From NCBI GenBank assembly GCA_018398815.1, contig CM031616.1, positions 29,505,609-29,569,608 on the forward strand: a stretch of 64,000 bases of DNA. The letters run 5' to 3'. The position numbers and the translations under genes are program-made. Below, piece by piece: positions 32,201-46,900 of the stretch. Positions within the stretch are counted from its first letter, which is position 1. The number at the start of each line of letters is the position of its first letter. Source of the DNA: Conus ventricosus. Its lineage: Eukaryota; Mollusca; Gastropoda; Neogastropoda; Conidae. Below the pieces are notes generated by a model. The model ran no database searches and was not told the origin of the DNA. It saw only the letters and a program-made list of their open reading frames with translations.

Positions 32201-35200
32201 TTGGTCTTTTTCCATCTGCCGCTTTCGCTCTTTTCTGCCATGATTTCGCTGAATGTTTTCACTCCTAGTGATCCACCCTGAACAGAGAAACAGCCCAATA
32301 CACAGGAGTGTTTAAATTTCAGTCATACATCTCAACTGTAATCATCCCAATTCTAAGCGTTTAGATATAATCTTTAGTGAATGTTTCTTATATGTAAATG
32401 GTTTCTCTGAATCTATCATCATATCCCATGTTCTGTGTTAACAATGGGATTAAAAACAATGTTATATACCAAAATTTCATCAACAGCAAACCTACAAATT
32501 CTAGCTGAGGAATGAAGAGAGATTTTCTGTGTTGCATCACCTGACGTCTACTTGTACGTATCTATCGATAGATCATTATTGTGAATCCACAGCGTGTCAG
32601 AAGTACACAGAATTACCATCCACCTCATTGTACATCCTGGACAGGAACTCATCTCTCTACCGTTCATACTTCCCCTCCCACCAAGGTTCATACAAACTCT
32701 GAGCTACAAAAAATTTAAGAAGTTTTCAAAAAACTTTTAAGGTCCCTCTGCTTTTTTTTCCCCCCATGGATTTAACAACTGACTGTAAAATTACCAAGTT
32801 CCAATTTCACCCAAATGCAAAACTTTCTGAAGCACACAAAAATGGTTGTGCATCATTCACAAACACCTTTACTAATCATTCTTGCTGATCATCAAATAAA
32901 TATACAGTAATATGATTTGCATGAATGTCACTAATGCTTGTTGCTTATGCCGTCACATAGTAACTTATACATTGTGCATGATACGCAAACACACTGATCA
33001 TTGTTATTGTATATGCCATTTACCTGAGAGCAGGGTCCATCTGTTTTTAATCTATCATCCTACAAACTGTTTTATGCCAATGAATACTCATTACTCGAAC
33101 CTGTGAGACAAAAGGAATGAGGTCAAGACAACAAAATCACTAAAATTGTCCATTACCAAAACAAAGAACAATGGGATTAAATTCAATATAAAGAGTAATT
33201 AAGCAATGATTAAAATCACGTTGGCAAATGACAATCATCTGGAGATATACCTCTGGTTTTTCCTCTGCCTGGGCCCTTGAAGCTAAAGGCAGTCCCAATC
33301 TTTTCTGTATTTCCCCTGACAGGGCCCTTGAAGCTAAAGGCTGTCCCAATCTTGTCTGTATTTCTCCTGACTGGGCCCTTGAAGCTAAAGGCTGTCCCAA
33401 TCTTGTCTGTATTTCTCCTGACTGGGCCCTTGAAGCTATAGGCTGTCCCAGCCTCTTACTGATGGACGTCGACTCCGTGGGCCGTGTCACGTTGACTGGT
33501 TTAACTGAAACAAAAATACAATGATGTTACTTCACCATGTTACTTTCATCCCAACAAAGCCATAACTGAATTCTCTTCTTACACCATTATCTGACCAGAC
33601 ACACAAAAAAAGCAGACCATAGATAATTTCAGCAAACACACGACTCCAGTGTCATTCCCTAACCTCTTCAATGGAGTCCCCTTAACAAGACAACGGTCCT
33701 GTTACCTCAATCTTCGTGTTAAACAAAGTCAAAAAGACAGTCAGAGTTAGAGCAAATGATGTCTGAATATCAGAAAGCCGACATGGCAAGGTATTCTTTA
33801 CATGCACTCACCAGATCAATTCAAGAAGACACTAAGCCTGGTTAAAAAGCAGCGCATATGAAGTTCAAATCCAAATCTTTATGTTTGTTCACAGTAAAAC
33901 TTAAACATAATGAAATTACAGTTGTGGATATTTGATACCGCAAACACTCGATAACTGAAACAGTTCACAAGCAGTCTTCAGGTCAGCACATTAGGATTCC
34001 TGCTATTGTTCAACTGATGGTACTTATGATCAACAAGCACACCTCAGGTTAGCACAATAGGATTCCTGCTATTGTTCAACTGACGCTACTTATGATCACA
34101 AAGCAGTCTTCAGGTCAGCATGTTAGGATTCCTGCTACTGTTCAACTGATGGTACTTATTATCAATGTGCAATTTTTCAGACTGGCAAGCTGCCATTTGT
34201 TTGCTGTCTTTGGCTGGCTGACAACCTGGTCTTGGACAAATCAACCGTGCATTTTTCAAAGTTGACATGAAATGCAACACTGCTGCTATTCTTAAAAGAA
34301 ATATTCAAAACTGAGAAAACCACTCTATCATAGTGTATGATTTTGTTACATTCTTTAAAAGATGTGGTTTTACACCTAAATGTAGACAAATTTCAAATTT
34401 ATGCTGCACAGGTCAATGGGGCATAAGGGGGGGGGGGGGGGGGCAAATATGGAGGAGTTCTCGATCCTGGATCTAAATTGTATTCATCCTTCCAATTCCA
34501 AGACTAAATAGTAAACATTCCAGAAATCCTGCCAATAACCGCAAAAAAGGACACGACTGTAAACAAATTTCTGACAGGTATAGCTATTAACTAAGGTAAT
34601 GTTTTTGGACGCTCAAGTAAAAAAAAAAAAAAAAAAAAAAAAAACACTGAAACTAAAGAACGAGTAACCCTATTCCCTACCCCCATGAATTAAAACAAAA
34701 AACTATAGTATTTTGCCCATTTCATATGCATTTTCCCCCCATAAAATAGACAAAATGACAGATTAAATACAACAGGCTAATAAATAAGAGATCCACTACA
34801 CTGTTTACACAATGCTTGCACACAGAGGTTATCTGTAGATCATTCATATACAGCCCCCCCCCCCCCCCACACACACACACACACACACACACAGATAAAC
34901 CAATGGAAAAACGAACACATGCACAGAGCCAAATAAAAGACACCACAAAGGAAACCCAAGAGGTTAGAGCAGAACAGGCTCTAGTCAGGTACATAGAAAC
35001 ACCAGGTATGGCCTTTACCTGCATTCTTCCTGGGTGGAGGAACATAAATCTGTTGTTCCATCTTGGAACGTCTGGCAGATGCAGGCTTTTTGCTGGTTTG
35101 TTTGGAAGATGATGGCAAGTCCTCAACTCCTGTAAACCAAATGTTCTCTTTTTTGACTGACCACAACAGATTTTTTAAAGTTGCTTCATCAAAGAAATTT

Positions 35201-38200
35201 CTATTAAAAAAAAATAAATAAAAAAAAAAAAAAGCTCGAGACAAAAGATGTAAGAACTGATTAGAGTGATATGAACCATTCATATAAGCGACTTTTTAAA
35301 GTATCGATGTTTGTTCTAAATGACCAAAGAATGGGAACAAAAAGACAATTCCTCTGGACCTAAATAGTACTTTGAGCTGTATCATATGGAAGGTGCGTAT
35401 TCTGGAGTTGCAATATATCATGGTATAAAATGCTTGAAAAGAGCCACCCTTTCCACACATCCATAAACATATTTAGTTTCAATCCAGTACCTGTGAGTGA
35501 TGTATCTCCTGGCTGTCCATGTGGTCGGTTCAGTTTCCTTTGACGGATTTCCTCAAGGGACAGAACAAGGGGCTCCTCCTTGACAATTTTGTTTGTATCC
35601 TCTTCTCTATTGGTGAAAAGAGCTGCAACCCAGCGACAGGGGTGAGGCAACAGCCACAAAAACAGCAAGGTCACTCAATACTTACATCTATTAGTGTGAC
35701 CCCTAAAGGGTCTTCTTAACTGAACAAAACTTCTGTTCAAAAACCTAGTTTATCAACATTTTGTAAATAAGCAAATTGATGATAGTTACTTTTGTCTTTA
35801 ACTGCACAAGTTTATTAACAAAAACATCAACAACATAAATGTAACCCAATGTTTAATTTGTGGTTGCCTTGAACCTCATGCTCAGTGCAAACACCTGCAT
35901 CACTGATTTATTGTCAGTCCATGTTGTCAGCATGTCATGGTGTGCATAGTTGATGTAGTCTACATATTCATAATTAACTGAGCATCCTCCAGCAGCTCGG
36001 ATCAGTTAGGTGAAAATCTTTTTTTTTAAATGCTCTCTTTCTACAACCCCCCCCCCCCCCCCCCCTGTAATTCACTGAGCAGTTTTTACTGATGTTCTTT
36101 ATCCACAGCTGCTTGTAAAAAGTCTGCTTGATTATGAAACAATTCTCAATTATCATTTACACCACCACAAACTTTGTGGATGACACTGCAGTTTGTGCGA
36201 GTTCAATCCTGAAACAAATATTCACTGAAAGTTCATAAATTCCGTATCCAATTAAGAACCATAAAAAATTAATGAAGCCAAACTTCTGTTTTTCTATTTG
36301 CAAGAGAGAAACACAGAGACATATCTTAACAAATGTTCGAGACTGAATACTTGTCTAAATTTTGTATCAGTACAAATGAGACAGTTCACCAACCAATGAA
36401 ATCCCATGTTTTTCTTGACCACAAAATGTATATCATCCCTTCAAATGGAAAACACTTTGACTGATGGGTAAATCACAATACTGAACTCCTTTGAAGAAAA
36501 ACTGAGGCACAAGGAATGGTTATAAATAAATAATAAAATCAACATATAACAAAGTATTTCTTTGTAAGCCACCAGAAACAAAGATTTCCACCAAATTTTC
36601 AGAAAAGAGCAGAGCAAAGGAAGTCAAACTGATATCGTCTTGTGCATTCTAATAAAAAATGCATCAAACATGCATCATTTTATAATATAAAGATGAACTA
36701 CTCTAACTAAAGACAAACTTTACTTACAGATATCGTAGACAGGCTGTGGCCTGGTTCTTTTCTTCCGATTCGCTTGTCTGGTTTCTTTCAATGTGGGTCC
36801 TGAGGCAGTCAACTTCTCTTTCTCTAAATCTGAGTCTGATGTTTGTTCCTTCTCCTGTGCCTTCAGTTTTTTTACGTTTCCTAATTTCCTCCAAGCTTAG
36901 CACCTCTGTACTTTTGTCCTTTGTTTCCTCCTCTTGGTCTGCAATACCAGAAAACAACTGTGGAAATGACCCCTACTAAAAACAACTCCATGCAATTCAA
37001 AGTGTTCAACATGCATAAAAAATGTATCCAAGATGTGAATTTTGGGTTCTTTACTCTATCAATGTGTGTTTTCTGTCTGTATTTTTTTAATATACTTTTG
37101 TTGCTGTTGGGGAATGCGTTTGGTGGGGGTGGGGGAGCTGCCTCATCATTTGACTGAAGGCCATTACTCCCACACTGTCAATTCTAGCTGCCCATCCACA
37201 GCCATACCCTAGCTTGTCCTACCACAGCCCCAGGAAGGGCAATCTACGGGAAGCAGCGAACATCAAGCTGTCATGAGGCAACCACCAAGAGAATGCGCTG
37301 CTGCCGATTCATTTCAGTGGTGCCTGCTCTGTTCAACATAGAAATGCCCCTACAAATGACAGTAACTGCTTAATTGTTCAGCAGACATGAGTACATATTC
37401 CCCTCCTGATGCCTCCACCGCGTCTGTCCTACAACTGCCCCCACGAATCTGCCGACTCCCATGATCGAAAAGAAAATCACCAAGGACACTGACGTGGTAA
37501 GAAAAGTGAAACTGGGGTAATACCAGAGCTGGACATGAGGGCCACAGAATTTAAGGCTTTCTCACTACTGATGAGGATCAGCATAAAAGCTATGGAGTTT
37601 CGTTCTGGTCAGGACTACTTGACTTGACAAGGCTGTACTCAAAACTCGTTTTCATAATATGCTGGTGTCAACCAGGTATGAGAAATAAAGACACCTGCAG
37701 TGTTGGTCAGAATTGAGCAACCATTTCAAACTAGCAATTAAGTGGATGGAACATAACTGTGTTGTTCAAACCTTCCCATTTCAGTCCACATCTAACTAAA
37801 CTCTGGTAGACATAGTCAGGGCTGAAGAACACTACTAATAAATGGCTGTGACAGGAATCATACTCAATTCAATTCTCAGGGCTTAAAACAGGAGGAGGAA
37901 AAAACCACTGAAACTAGGGGGTCCGGGGGCATGCTCCCCCGGGAAAACTTTTTTAAAAACCGAGTGTAAATCTATGCCATTTCGCGCTTTCTGGACATAA
38001 TTTCAAGAGTTATTTAGTGCATAAAAATTGCTGTAAACACATAATTATTACAGGAAGACATATTTGGGACAAGGGGAGAAGGGGTTAAACACATAATAAA
38101 ATGAACACTCCCCCTTTAACTTGAGTGTTTTACAGGTGTTCACCAACTATAGTCTTTGGATGAAATCTCACTTCTGGGTTGCTCAATAAGTTTCACTTTT

Positions 38201-38440
38201 CAGGTTTAAATGATCACACAATATCAAGTTTGAAGTTGGTGCACACAAAGTCAGTAACTGCATCAAACACTTAAAAAGTTCAGTCTCATATAACAGAGAT
38301 CAACTTGCGGAATCAGCACATTTTGAAAGTCACAATATCCAAATTTTGATAAATGAGAAACTTGTGGAATCAGCACATACTGAAAGTCAAATTTTGAAGT
38401 TCCTAAATTATAATAAACACTGAAATACAGGATTTCACAA

Positions 38441-38471
<31 letters not shown>

Positions 38472-40774
38472 GCTTTGTCATTTGGGTGTTTGGGTGGTGG
38501 AGGCATTAAAGAAACATAGCAAGGAACTCTTTCTTCTTGCTGCTTGCATTGTCTGCACTGTCTTTGCCATCCACCTTCTTGCTTACTTGAATTTCAACCC
38601 TATCTTTGTCTGCTGTTTCCTTGCTTTCTCCTGTCTGGCTTTCACACTCTACAATTTTTATTTCATTCTCATCCACCTTCTTGCTGACAACTTGACTTTG
38701 ATTAGTTTGAACCCTATCTTTTTCCTTGCTGCCTCCCGCCTGGCTTGCACTCTCCACATTTTCTATATGAGTCATTCTTTGCTTCTGGTCACTATTGGGG
38801 GTGACTCTATTTCTCATGCTGTAAAAAAAAACCTTGTCGCTCTCAGACTAAATTTCTTAAATGAAAGTGTTCTTATAGTTTTGAAGAAACGACACCATCA
38901 AAAAAAACTTTGGTAGTTTCCATGATTTTTAGTAATGTTAATTTAAACATCGAAAATGCCTTCAAAATGGCGTCCGAAAAGGGACCGAGAAATGTTGCCC
39001 AAAACAATGGCTCCATACAATGCATGACAACTGTTAAAAACTTTTTTTGAGTGTTTGCTATGTGGTAAAAGTGTTTTTTCTGCGCTATGGTAGTCAGTAT
39101 TTTCGCACCGCTTTTTTCGTTTTCATAACACATAATTAATTTACAACCGTCACCTGCGTTACGTTTCGTGTCACACATTCCGATCGTCGATTGCTGTCGC
39201 CAGTACAGCATGTAACATCATATCGCGAAAGGCAGACCGGTAAATGCATGTAGTCAATAGAAAAGAATATATTGAAAAAATGATTCAGGAAATAAACGCT
39301 AAAACAGTCGAAAAGTAAACATTCGAAAATTTCGCGTCGCATGTGAAACGCAGGTAACGCTCTAACCTTTGAAAGCCCCCCTTCGCCAACAAAGCTAAAA
39401 ATAGAGTGCACAGATGACGTCGCCTAAACGGTCCATGATTAAGCACAAACCTGTGACGTTTCACACAGAAATAGCTACGCAAAAGCTTGTGGGACACAAA
39501 ATAAAGTGACGCGTCACGCTTCGAACTCTGAGTGAAACGCGGTGACGCCGGTGCGGGATTTTCCAGTTTTGGCCAATATCATCACGGAAGAACCGATTTC
39601 AACTCAAATATTTGCTTTCAACTGCATGAAGGTGAGTTATTAATGTTTTCTTAATCATTATTCCTTCGTTTTACTGTCATGAATAAGATAATAGTTGTCT
39701 TGATCTTTTACAATCTGTACTTAATCGGCAAATTTCGACCGGTTGTTTGCTCCAACACATGGCGTCAAGTGTAACACAGTTCGACATTTTATCAAAATCA
39801 TTGTTTCCGCAGCATGGTAGCTATGATTGAATGCATGGATATGTCAGTTATTTGAGAAATTGTCGTGTCTGTTGCGTCAAAGTTGATGATTATGACATAA
39901 AATACCAGAATCGCATTTAAACACAAACCTTGTTACACATGACACGAAATTGGGATTAATCATCGTGTCACAATGTAAACTGTGTGAAGCGCTGGTAACA
40001 TATTATGTTTTAATTGTTGCATAGGTGTGTAAAACTTGATGCACTTATAATTAAATTAATTGTATGTGTTAATTTACGCAAGGTGCCAAAAAAGTAACAG
40101 CCAAGTGATGAAATGTGGCTAATTCAGCAGAATTCATGTAGTGTCACCTACATTACACTTGACACAAAATCTTAGGTCTCATGAAACTCTGTGTTCCAGT
40201 TTAGATAAGTGCATCTATCTTCATTTCTGCAAAAAAAAAAATATCATTATAATAATCATTGTACATTATTCTTTTCTTTTTCTTTTTTTTTTATAGTATA
40301 TTTCTGGTTATTTCTGTGTAAATTAGAGAAAAGCTTTTTTAAGAAACTTTGGCAGCTCAGTTTGTGTGTTTCTTCTGTTTATTTATAGTCATTCCTAGTT
40401 TTACTGATTATGTGTCATTTGAAAGTGTGACCATTTGTATGTTAAATGACAGTGTTACCAACTGTTTTAATCTCAACTTTTTTTTTTTTTTGTACAGGTG
40501 CTTGCAGTTGGCAGACACTGTGTGGTCCTCACAGTGGAGGTCCAGATGGGAGAAAGGACCACAGGCCATGGAAGTGCCAGAGGATGACTTTGTTGTGAAA
40601 TTCCTCATCTGTGCTGGGAAATTCTATATTTTCCCAAACAGAGACCAAACCTTCTTAGTATCCAAAAAGGACGCAACAAAGATTGACACGCCAGCAGTTG
40701 ACACCCATGACCACTACTTTTTTTTTTTTAAACAACTGCCAGCAGAATTGACAGTGTGTGTGTGTGGTGTGTGT

Positions 40775-40817
<43 letters not shown>

Positions 40818-40950
40818 ACACTTACAAATTAATTTTCTGCAAAGAACAAGAAATCTAGTGCTGATTAAATATGGTTTGTACAACATTTCGATTGTATTTC
40901 TCATTTGTTTCTAATAAGGCCAAGGGTGTGTGGAAAGGGGGGGGGGGGGG

Positions 40951-40986
<36 letters not shown>

Positions 40987-43900
40987 ATTAATAGATTTGT
41001 AAAGGACTAGACAATGATAGGTGGTTAGCTGCTAAAGTTCAGTGTGCTCACTTTGAAAGTGATGTTGGTGTCATATGTAACGCAGTTACGCTTTATGGAA
41101 ACGGTCACATATTTCTTGAAAGAAAATGAACAACCTTTATTTGCCACATTCATTTCATTTTTTGGATCAGGGGGAAAGAGCACAGACCATATTTGGCAAG
41201 CAGTTGTTCTTGCATGAGTAACAGCAAATTACTAATGAATGAAGTGTAACTGTGTTACGGTGTCACATAAACAAGTCAATGCTGGTATCACAGGCAGAAG
41301 GGTGATAGCATCAAATCTGTTCATGCACACTTCTAGTAATGTCTGCTAATAGGCTGCCTATGGCCAGTTTTTCATTTTTGTACAAATAAGGTATTTTACT
41401 ACTGATGTGGTGTCAACACGTAACGCAGTTTACTGTTCTAACACTTGGGTCTTCCCATGGGCATAGCATAGCAGCAAGTAATGTCACAGATTTCTTTCTT
41501 TTAGGGGATGCCTTTGCTTACCTTGAGGTGACAAATTACAAGTTTTCACACTTGTGCAGCCATTTTGAAATTTTGACACTTGGTCCCTCCTTTAGTTACC
41601 AGTAGCAAAGAATGACTCATATCACCCTCTTTTTCCCCACAGGATTGCAATGTTCTATCCTGGCACGTTTACTGCTGCTAAAGTGTCTTCAGTGACCTTT
41701 CTTGTAGTTCCACTCAGCGCCTTGACGTTTGACATGTGCTTCGCTGAACGAATGTGATCCTCAAGAGCTTTAATTCCCGCGACCACCGTAACACTTCCCT
41801 TAAGCACAGTTTTGCACCAAGCTAAACCTGGTGCAATAACTTTGCGAAGAAAGTCTCCAATGACTTCTTCGTCAACTTTCTGAAGCGTCCACTCCCATTT
41901 CCACTTGTTTTTAATTGCAGATTCGTCAAAAGATCGACCCGCATGAACAATGACTGCGCGCTCCGCCATTTTGTTTTTTCCGGAAGTCCGACCGGAAACT
42001 TCTTCCAAGAATAATCAGGGGCCATAACTTGCGCGCAGTTGCTATGAACGCTTGCAAGCCGATCACGGATACCTTGCTCCTGTCGGGTTGTTTTTTTTTT
42101 TTTTTTTTTTTTTTTTGACAAACCGAAATCGCGGAATTCCGCCCAGACGCGGAACGTTTTAAGCCCGATTCATACTGCTTATAGCCTAGTGGCCACATCT
42201 GGGCTGTCAACATGTCCGAGTCCTTTCCATAAGCGAATGTTAAAAAAATAAAAAGTTGACAGCTCACTAAAACAAATTTTCTAAAGCATGCAAAAATTGT
42301 TTAAAACACATTTTCTTTTGTAAAATCCAAGAACAGATTAATAATAATTCTTATCTCTGTAAGGAACTCAAAAGTCATGCCAGATGGAACATCTCTGAAT
42401 AAGGTTATCATGGGTCGAATGTAAAGTGTTCATGTCTGACATCATTCAAGTTCCAACACGCTACAGAAACGTCTTTTACAGAGCGTAATATTTAAGCACA
42501 AGGAAGACAAACTGATAACACCCCCTCCCTGATCGCTGACTTACAGTGACAAGGGTGATCTTTCTTCTGGGTTTCTCCACAGCAGGATCCCCCAACAGCT
42601 TCTTCAACCGCTTCCGTTCCGCCAAAGCATCGTTCACCACCTTCTTTGCCTGCTTTCCCTCCTCCGACAAGGCCTCTTCAACAGCTTTCTTAAAATGTTT
42701 GGATATTATGGCAGACTCTGCTTTGGATTTATTGAGACGCTCCACCTCTGCCTTCACCCTCTTCAGAGGTTTCACTTTTGCCACAGACACGGCATTTTCT
42801 GCAGACTTTTGTCTTTTCAACTGTCTTGCTTTATGTCTATCCTCCAGTGCATGGCTGGTCAATTTCCTTTTCAGCTGTTGTCGTTCTGCCGAACTGATGT
42901 CGATCCGGTCGGCCAGCTTCTTTTTCCTGCCAATCCGGTCGGCCAGCTTCTTTTTCAAAGGCTTTACTTCTGTTTAAGAAATACACATAATAGCTCATCA
43001 TCACACTACTGTTTTCAACAAACTAGCCACATATTAAACACCATGGAAAACCAAAAAGTTAAGATCCACTGGAAAACATGCTGTTCACTCAGAACAGAGT
43101 AATGCAACAACAAAATCCACTTAGAGAAACTTTATTCTAGCACCAAATTTCAACCTCGAAAAATTTCATCAGAACCTAGTTATAAACTTTTCATGGCCTG
43201 GTCTCTGTGTATCCCTTTTAATTTACAATAAAGATGTCCACAGATATCATGAACACAACAATGGTCAGCACCATTTATGTCTACCTTTGTTGGTGAGAAA
43301 AGCCGAACAACCCTGGTATGGGCCAGGTGAATAAAAATGGCTAAGGCGTCAGTTTGCAACTCTGCCTGCAACCTCTGGAAGAGCTCCCGTGAGTTCCTTG
43401 GAAGAGGATTCTCGTCCCTTACTCAGCAAACATTAGACAGGAATTTCAGGCTGCCACTAACAGCATTTTCAGCAACTATACCAGTGGTGATTGTCTTCCC
43501 AGCACAGACCTTGATCTCACTGCCCTGCATTCATACCATACCCTAATGCAACTCTGTGGACAGCCTGCACAGCATCCAATGTTAGTTACAATTGATGCCA
43601 AGAGGCACACACCTCTTCACAGTCCACATTCTGTTTGGATGACCGTGTCAGCAGGACTTAACTGGAAAAGAACTGGTCAGCACAATTTTGATGCCTGCAT
43701 CCAGGAAAAACAGAGATTCAAAATAGAAGGATCCATCAAGATACCAAGTGAATTCAGTGCATACCACAGAATGTCCTTGTACCACATCCAAAGCAAACTG
43801 ACCAGACCAGGTCTGCATGAAAAAAATTCCAAGGCCTCAAGAGGTGCCACCACTACATCATACAGGAGCTGGTTCTAGGATACCTTAGTAAATACACTGC

Positions 43901-46900
43901 CAGATCATACATAGCCAGTGTGATCAATGACCTTATGCAACAGCCAAGAAACCTCTGCATACCTGAGAATCTTAGTCAAAGATCAGAATGTCCTCCAGCA
44001 CCAGTAAGCAAAGTGGCAAACTATAATACAAGCTGTTGAACTTCACCTGAACTTTTGTACAATTTGCCTAGTCAGCAGAGGTAGCTATTAGTACTAACCC
44101 AGGGTTTTCCTACAGACTCCCAAGAACAAAATTCAAGGAGTTTTCAAGGAGCGTTTATTTTATTTCAAGGCAAGAGGTGGCATGAAAATTAAACCATTGT
44201 TCTTTTAAAACTTCATTTTTTTTCTATTATGTAAAAAAAAAAGAAAGGAAAAAACATATTTGGACGATTTCAAAGCTCTTGTGTGATTTGGGCACCACAA
44301 ATGGGGGCAAAGTTATGAAAATTGAAAAAAAGAAGGTTCAAGACAAGAACTGTATTTGTATCATAGCAGACAGGTTTGGCACTTGAAACATGACTTTTCT
44401 TGTTTTGCTGAGCTATAGTAATGCAATGACAAAAGGATTTTTATATACTGTTTTGCTGAGCTAAAGTAATGCAATGACAAAAAGATTTTCATATATCTTA
44501 AACTGCTTTTTTTCAATAATTTTTTTTCCATATGGTGGCCATCAGGCTTTGCGTTTCATTGCTTTTGAATAATTCCAACAGAAATAGCAAATAATATGTG
44601 CTGTTTTGATTTATAAATAAAATATAATAGCATGCAGAAATCATTTCTGATCAAAAGAAAAAAAATTACCAAGCTAGCTAGTCTGGATTCAGAGATATTG
44701 TACTCCTTGCGCATCAACCCTTGTTGAAAAAAGTTATTTGAGTAAATGGTGTTTGAAAATAAAGTAGTTAAGCAATTCTCACACACACCTCCTTCAAATA
44801 AAGTCATTTTTTACTAAGAAAAATTTGATAATAGACAAAATGAACCACAGACGGTTTCAACAGACTTTCTTGAGCACAAAAACACATAAAACCCAAAACA
44901 ATTTTTGAAGAAATGGTCAAATTTTTGTGCCACCTCTCTACACTACTTGCATAGAAATTGAAGAAAGAAATGGCAGTCTGATTTTTCTGCATTCAGGTTG
45001 ATGAAAAAAATCATTTTAAAACATTTTTACAAACATCGTCCTGGATCCTGGATTGTCGTCGGCGATTAAACCCAAGGGAGATAATTTGTAACTTAAAGGG
45101 GTACTCACCCCTAAATAGCATGTTTGGGTTGTTCAAAAGTATGATCGAGCGTGTTTCGATGTACGTGTTACTTTTCTTCTAGAACTCACTTCTATCCGTG
45201 TTTGGGGGCCGTGCAAGTAGCCAAATCGTGACTCGCCACGGAGATTGCTGAGCACAGTACGGAAAAGAGACGAGAGTCGGGGATTCCGCAAGTGACGTAT
45301 CAAAGCCAAGACTACCGTGAATGAAAGACATGTCCTAAAAGCTTTCGCTATGAGGACGTAAAACTCAACTTTTTTCCCGGCGATAATGGCAGATGCTCCC
45401 AGCTACAAGTCAAGTTCCAACAAAGAGGACATCGAACGTGAAATTTTCATGAAGTGTATGGAGTTCAGCCGTACCAGTTTGAACCTACAGCGCCATCAGA
45501 CGCTTGTTTTTCTTTCCAGGCAGTTCGACATTTTACAGGTTGAACATATTATGTACAGGTACACACTTTACGCACGACACAGATAGTACATGAACACACA
45601 TACATCTGTTTACACACACACATATTACCGTAGTATGTAAATAACTTTAAATGATTATGTGATAAACCACATTTTCTTCAGTTGTTTTAGATCTATCAGA
45701 TAATGCCTTTTCCTTTGAACAGGAGTTTGTCAGCTACTGCATCATCACACTAATTCTCTTCCCTGCTGTAGAAATCTTTTCAATAGCTGTTCACTTTCAG
45801 CCCCCCCCCCCCCCACTTTTTTTTACATTCCTCATTTTCAATCTCACTCTCTCCACTTAAATTCTGAAGTTCCAATGACAATTAGAATCTGAGGGGTCTT
45901 TTACAATATATTGCAGTCAAAGATTCTGGCTGTTATTGTAAAAAACTGATGCAGATCTAAGCAGCAGATCTAAGCTCATTATTCTCTTACCAGGGGTGTG
46001 TTGCATACAGACATACCACACCTGCATATATCTTAAAATGCACACCCAATCACCATCCTGTATCCAAATACTGATAAATAATTCATTTACTAAAGCATAT
46101 GGTTGTTGGGCGGAAACTTGAACTTGCAGGGGTGCCCGATGTTCAGCAATGTCCTGAAAAAAAAACAAAAAAAACCCTATTATTCACTGGAGTCCAACAA
46201 GTTTATTTGTGGCCATGGTCACTTTCTTGTTAATAAGAATCGTAACTTCAGTTTTGTTGGAAACAGTAACAGCAGGGGAAAAAAAATCAATCACAAACAT
46301 GCAACAGTTTCAGTGGCAGCAGGCAGTGTGACTGCCTGACTGCCACTATGACAGTAACAATGTATGTTTCAGTTTGATGCCAACACTCAACAAAAACCAA
46401 TAACTATCTTTACACCAACCATATACTGAGAATGAAATGAAACCCAAAAAGATCAACCACCCATTCCACAAACCTTACCTTCTTTACGCCTCTGAGTTTG
46501 GCTCTCTTGCTCCTGACAGAATCCGTGTCACTGTTGCGTTTGAGGCTTGCACTTGCAGCTGGCGAATGAACAGAGAGTGCTTTAATACATTTTTCTGTTA
46601 TAATAGTTGGCACAGCATCCTCTTTCAGCTGTCTTCGGACCCGAATTCAGCTTCCATCTTTACTTTCCAGGTGTGTTGGTCTTGGAAACTGTGCTCTTTG
46701 AAGGTGACGACCGCAAATGCCATGATAACTGTCCCGAAGAACAAAATCTTTCCTTGTGGTGACAAAATTTATCACAATCGCCTAAACTGGCTGGAAGCAC
46801 CTGGAAAAGCATGAACGCGTACTCTTTGCTTATTTCCTGATGAAATTCCGTACCAGACACAGCACACATATCTCACTTCAGCGAACACGAAGAGCGACTT

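Larger units (their letters stand above)
39100..41640. mobile_element. Putative transposon-derived segment in intron 9
   Basis: This stretch holds many GTGTCA/GTAACGCAGTT-type words, a CpG-richer zone (39100-39560), and a coding-like + segment after a strong acceptor (TTTTTTTTGTACAG at 40498). That segment, about 40499-40730, reads VPEDDFVVKFLICAGKF then YIFPNRDQTFLVSKKDATK. Upstream, CATGAAG|GTGAGT at about 39630 could be a donor. No family was identified; transposon origin is an inference from location and repeated words. Confidence 0.35.

Noticed and set aside
33228..33524. 98-residue repetitive + ORF
   Set aside because: Antisense of the in-frame 57-bp repeats in exon 14.
33960..34165. 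CRISPR-like repeated spacing
   Set aside because: Only three diverged copies without constant spacers, in an intron of an animal gene.
42546..43102. Two long + ORFs
   Set aside because: Antisense shadows of the Lys-rich exon 9.
46479..46558. Exon-like segment as a coding exon of the ZC3H11A-like gene
   Set aside because: It lies inside a transposon with target duplications, and including it shifts the frame, whereas exons 8 and 9 join in phase without it.
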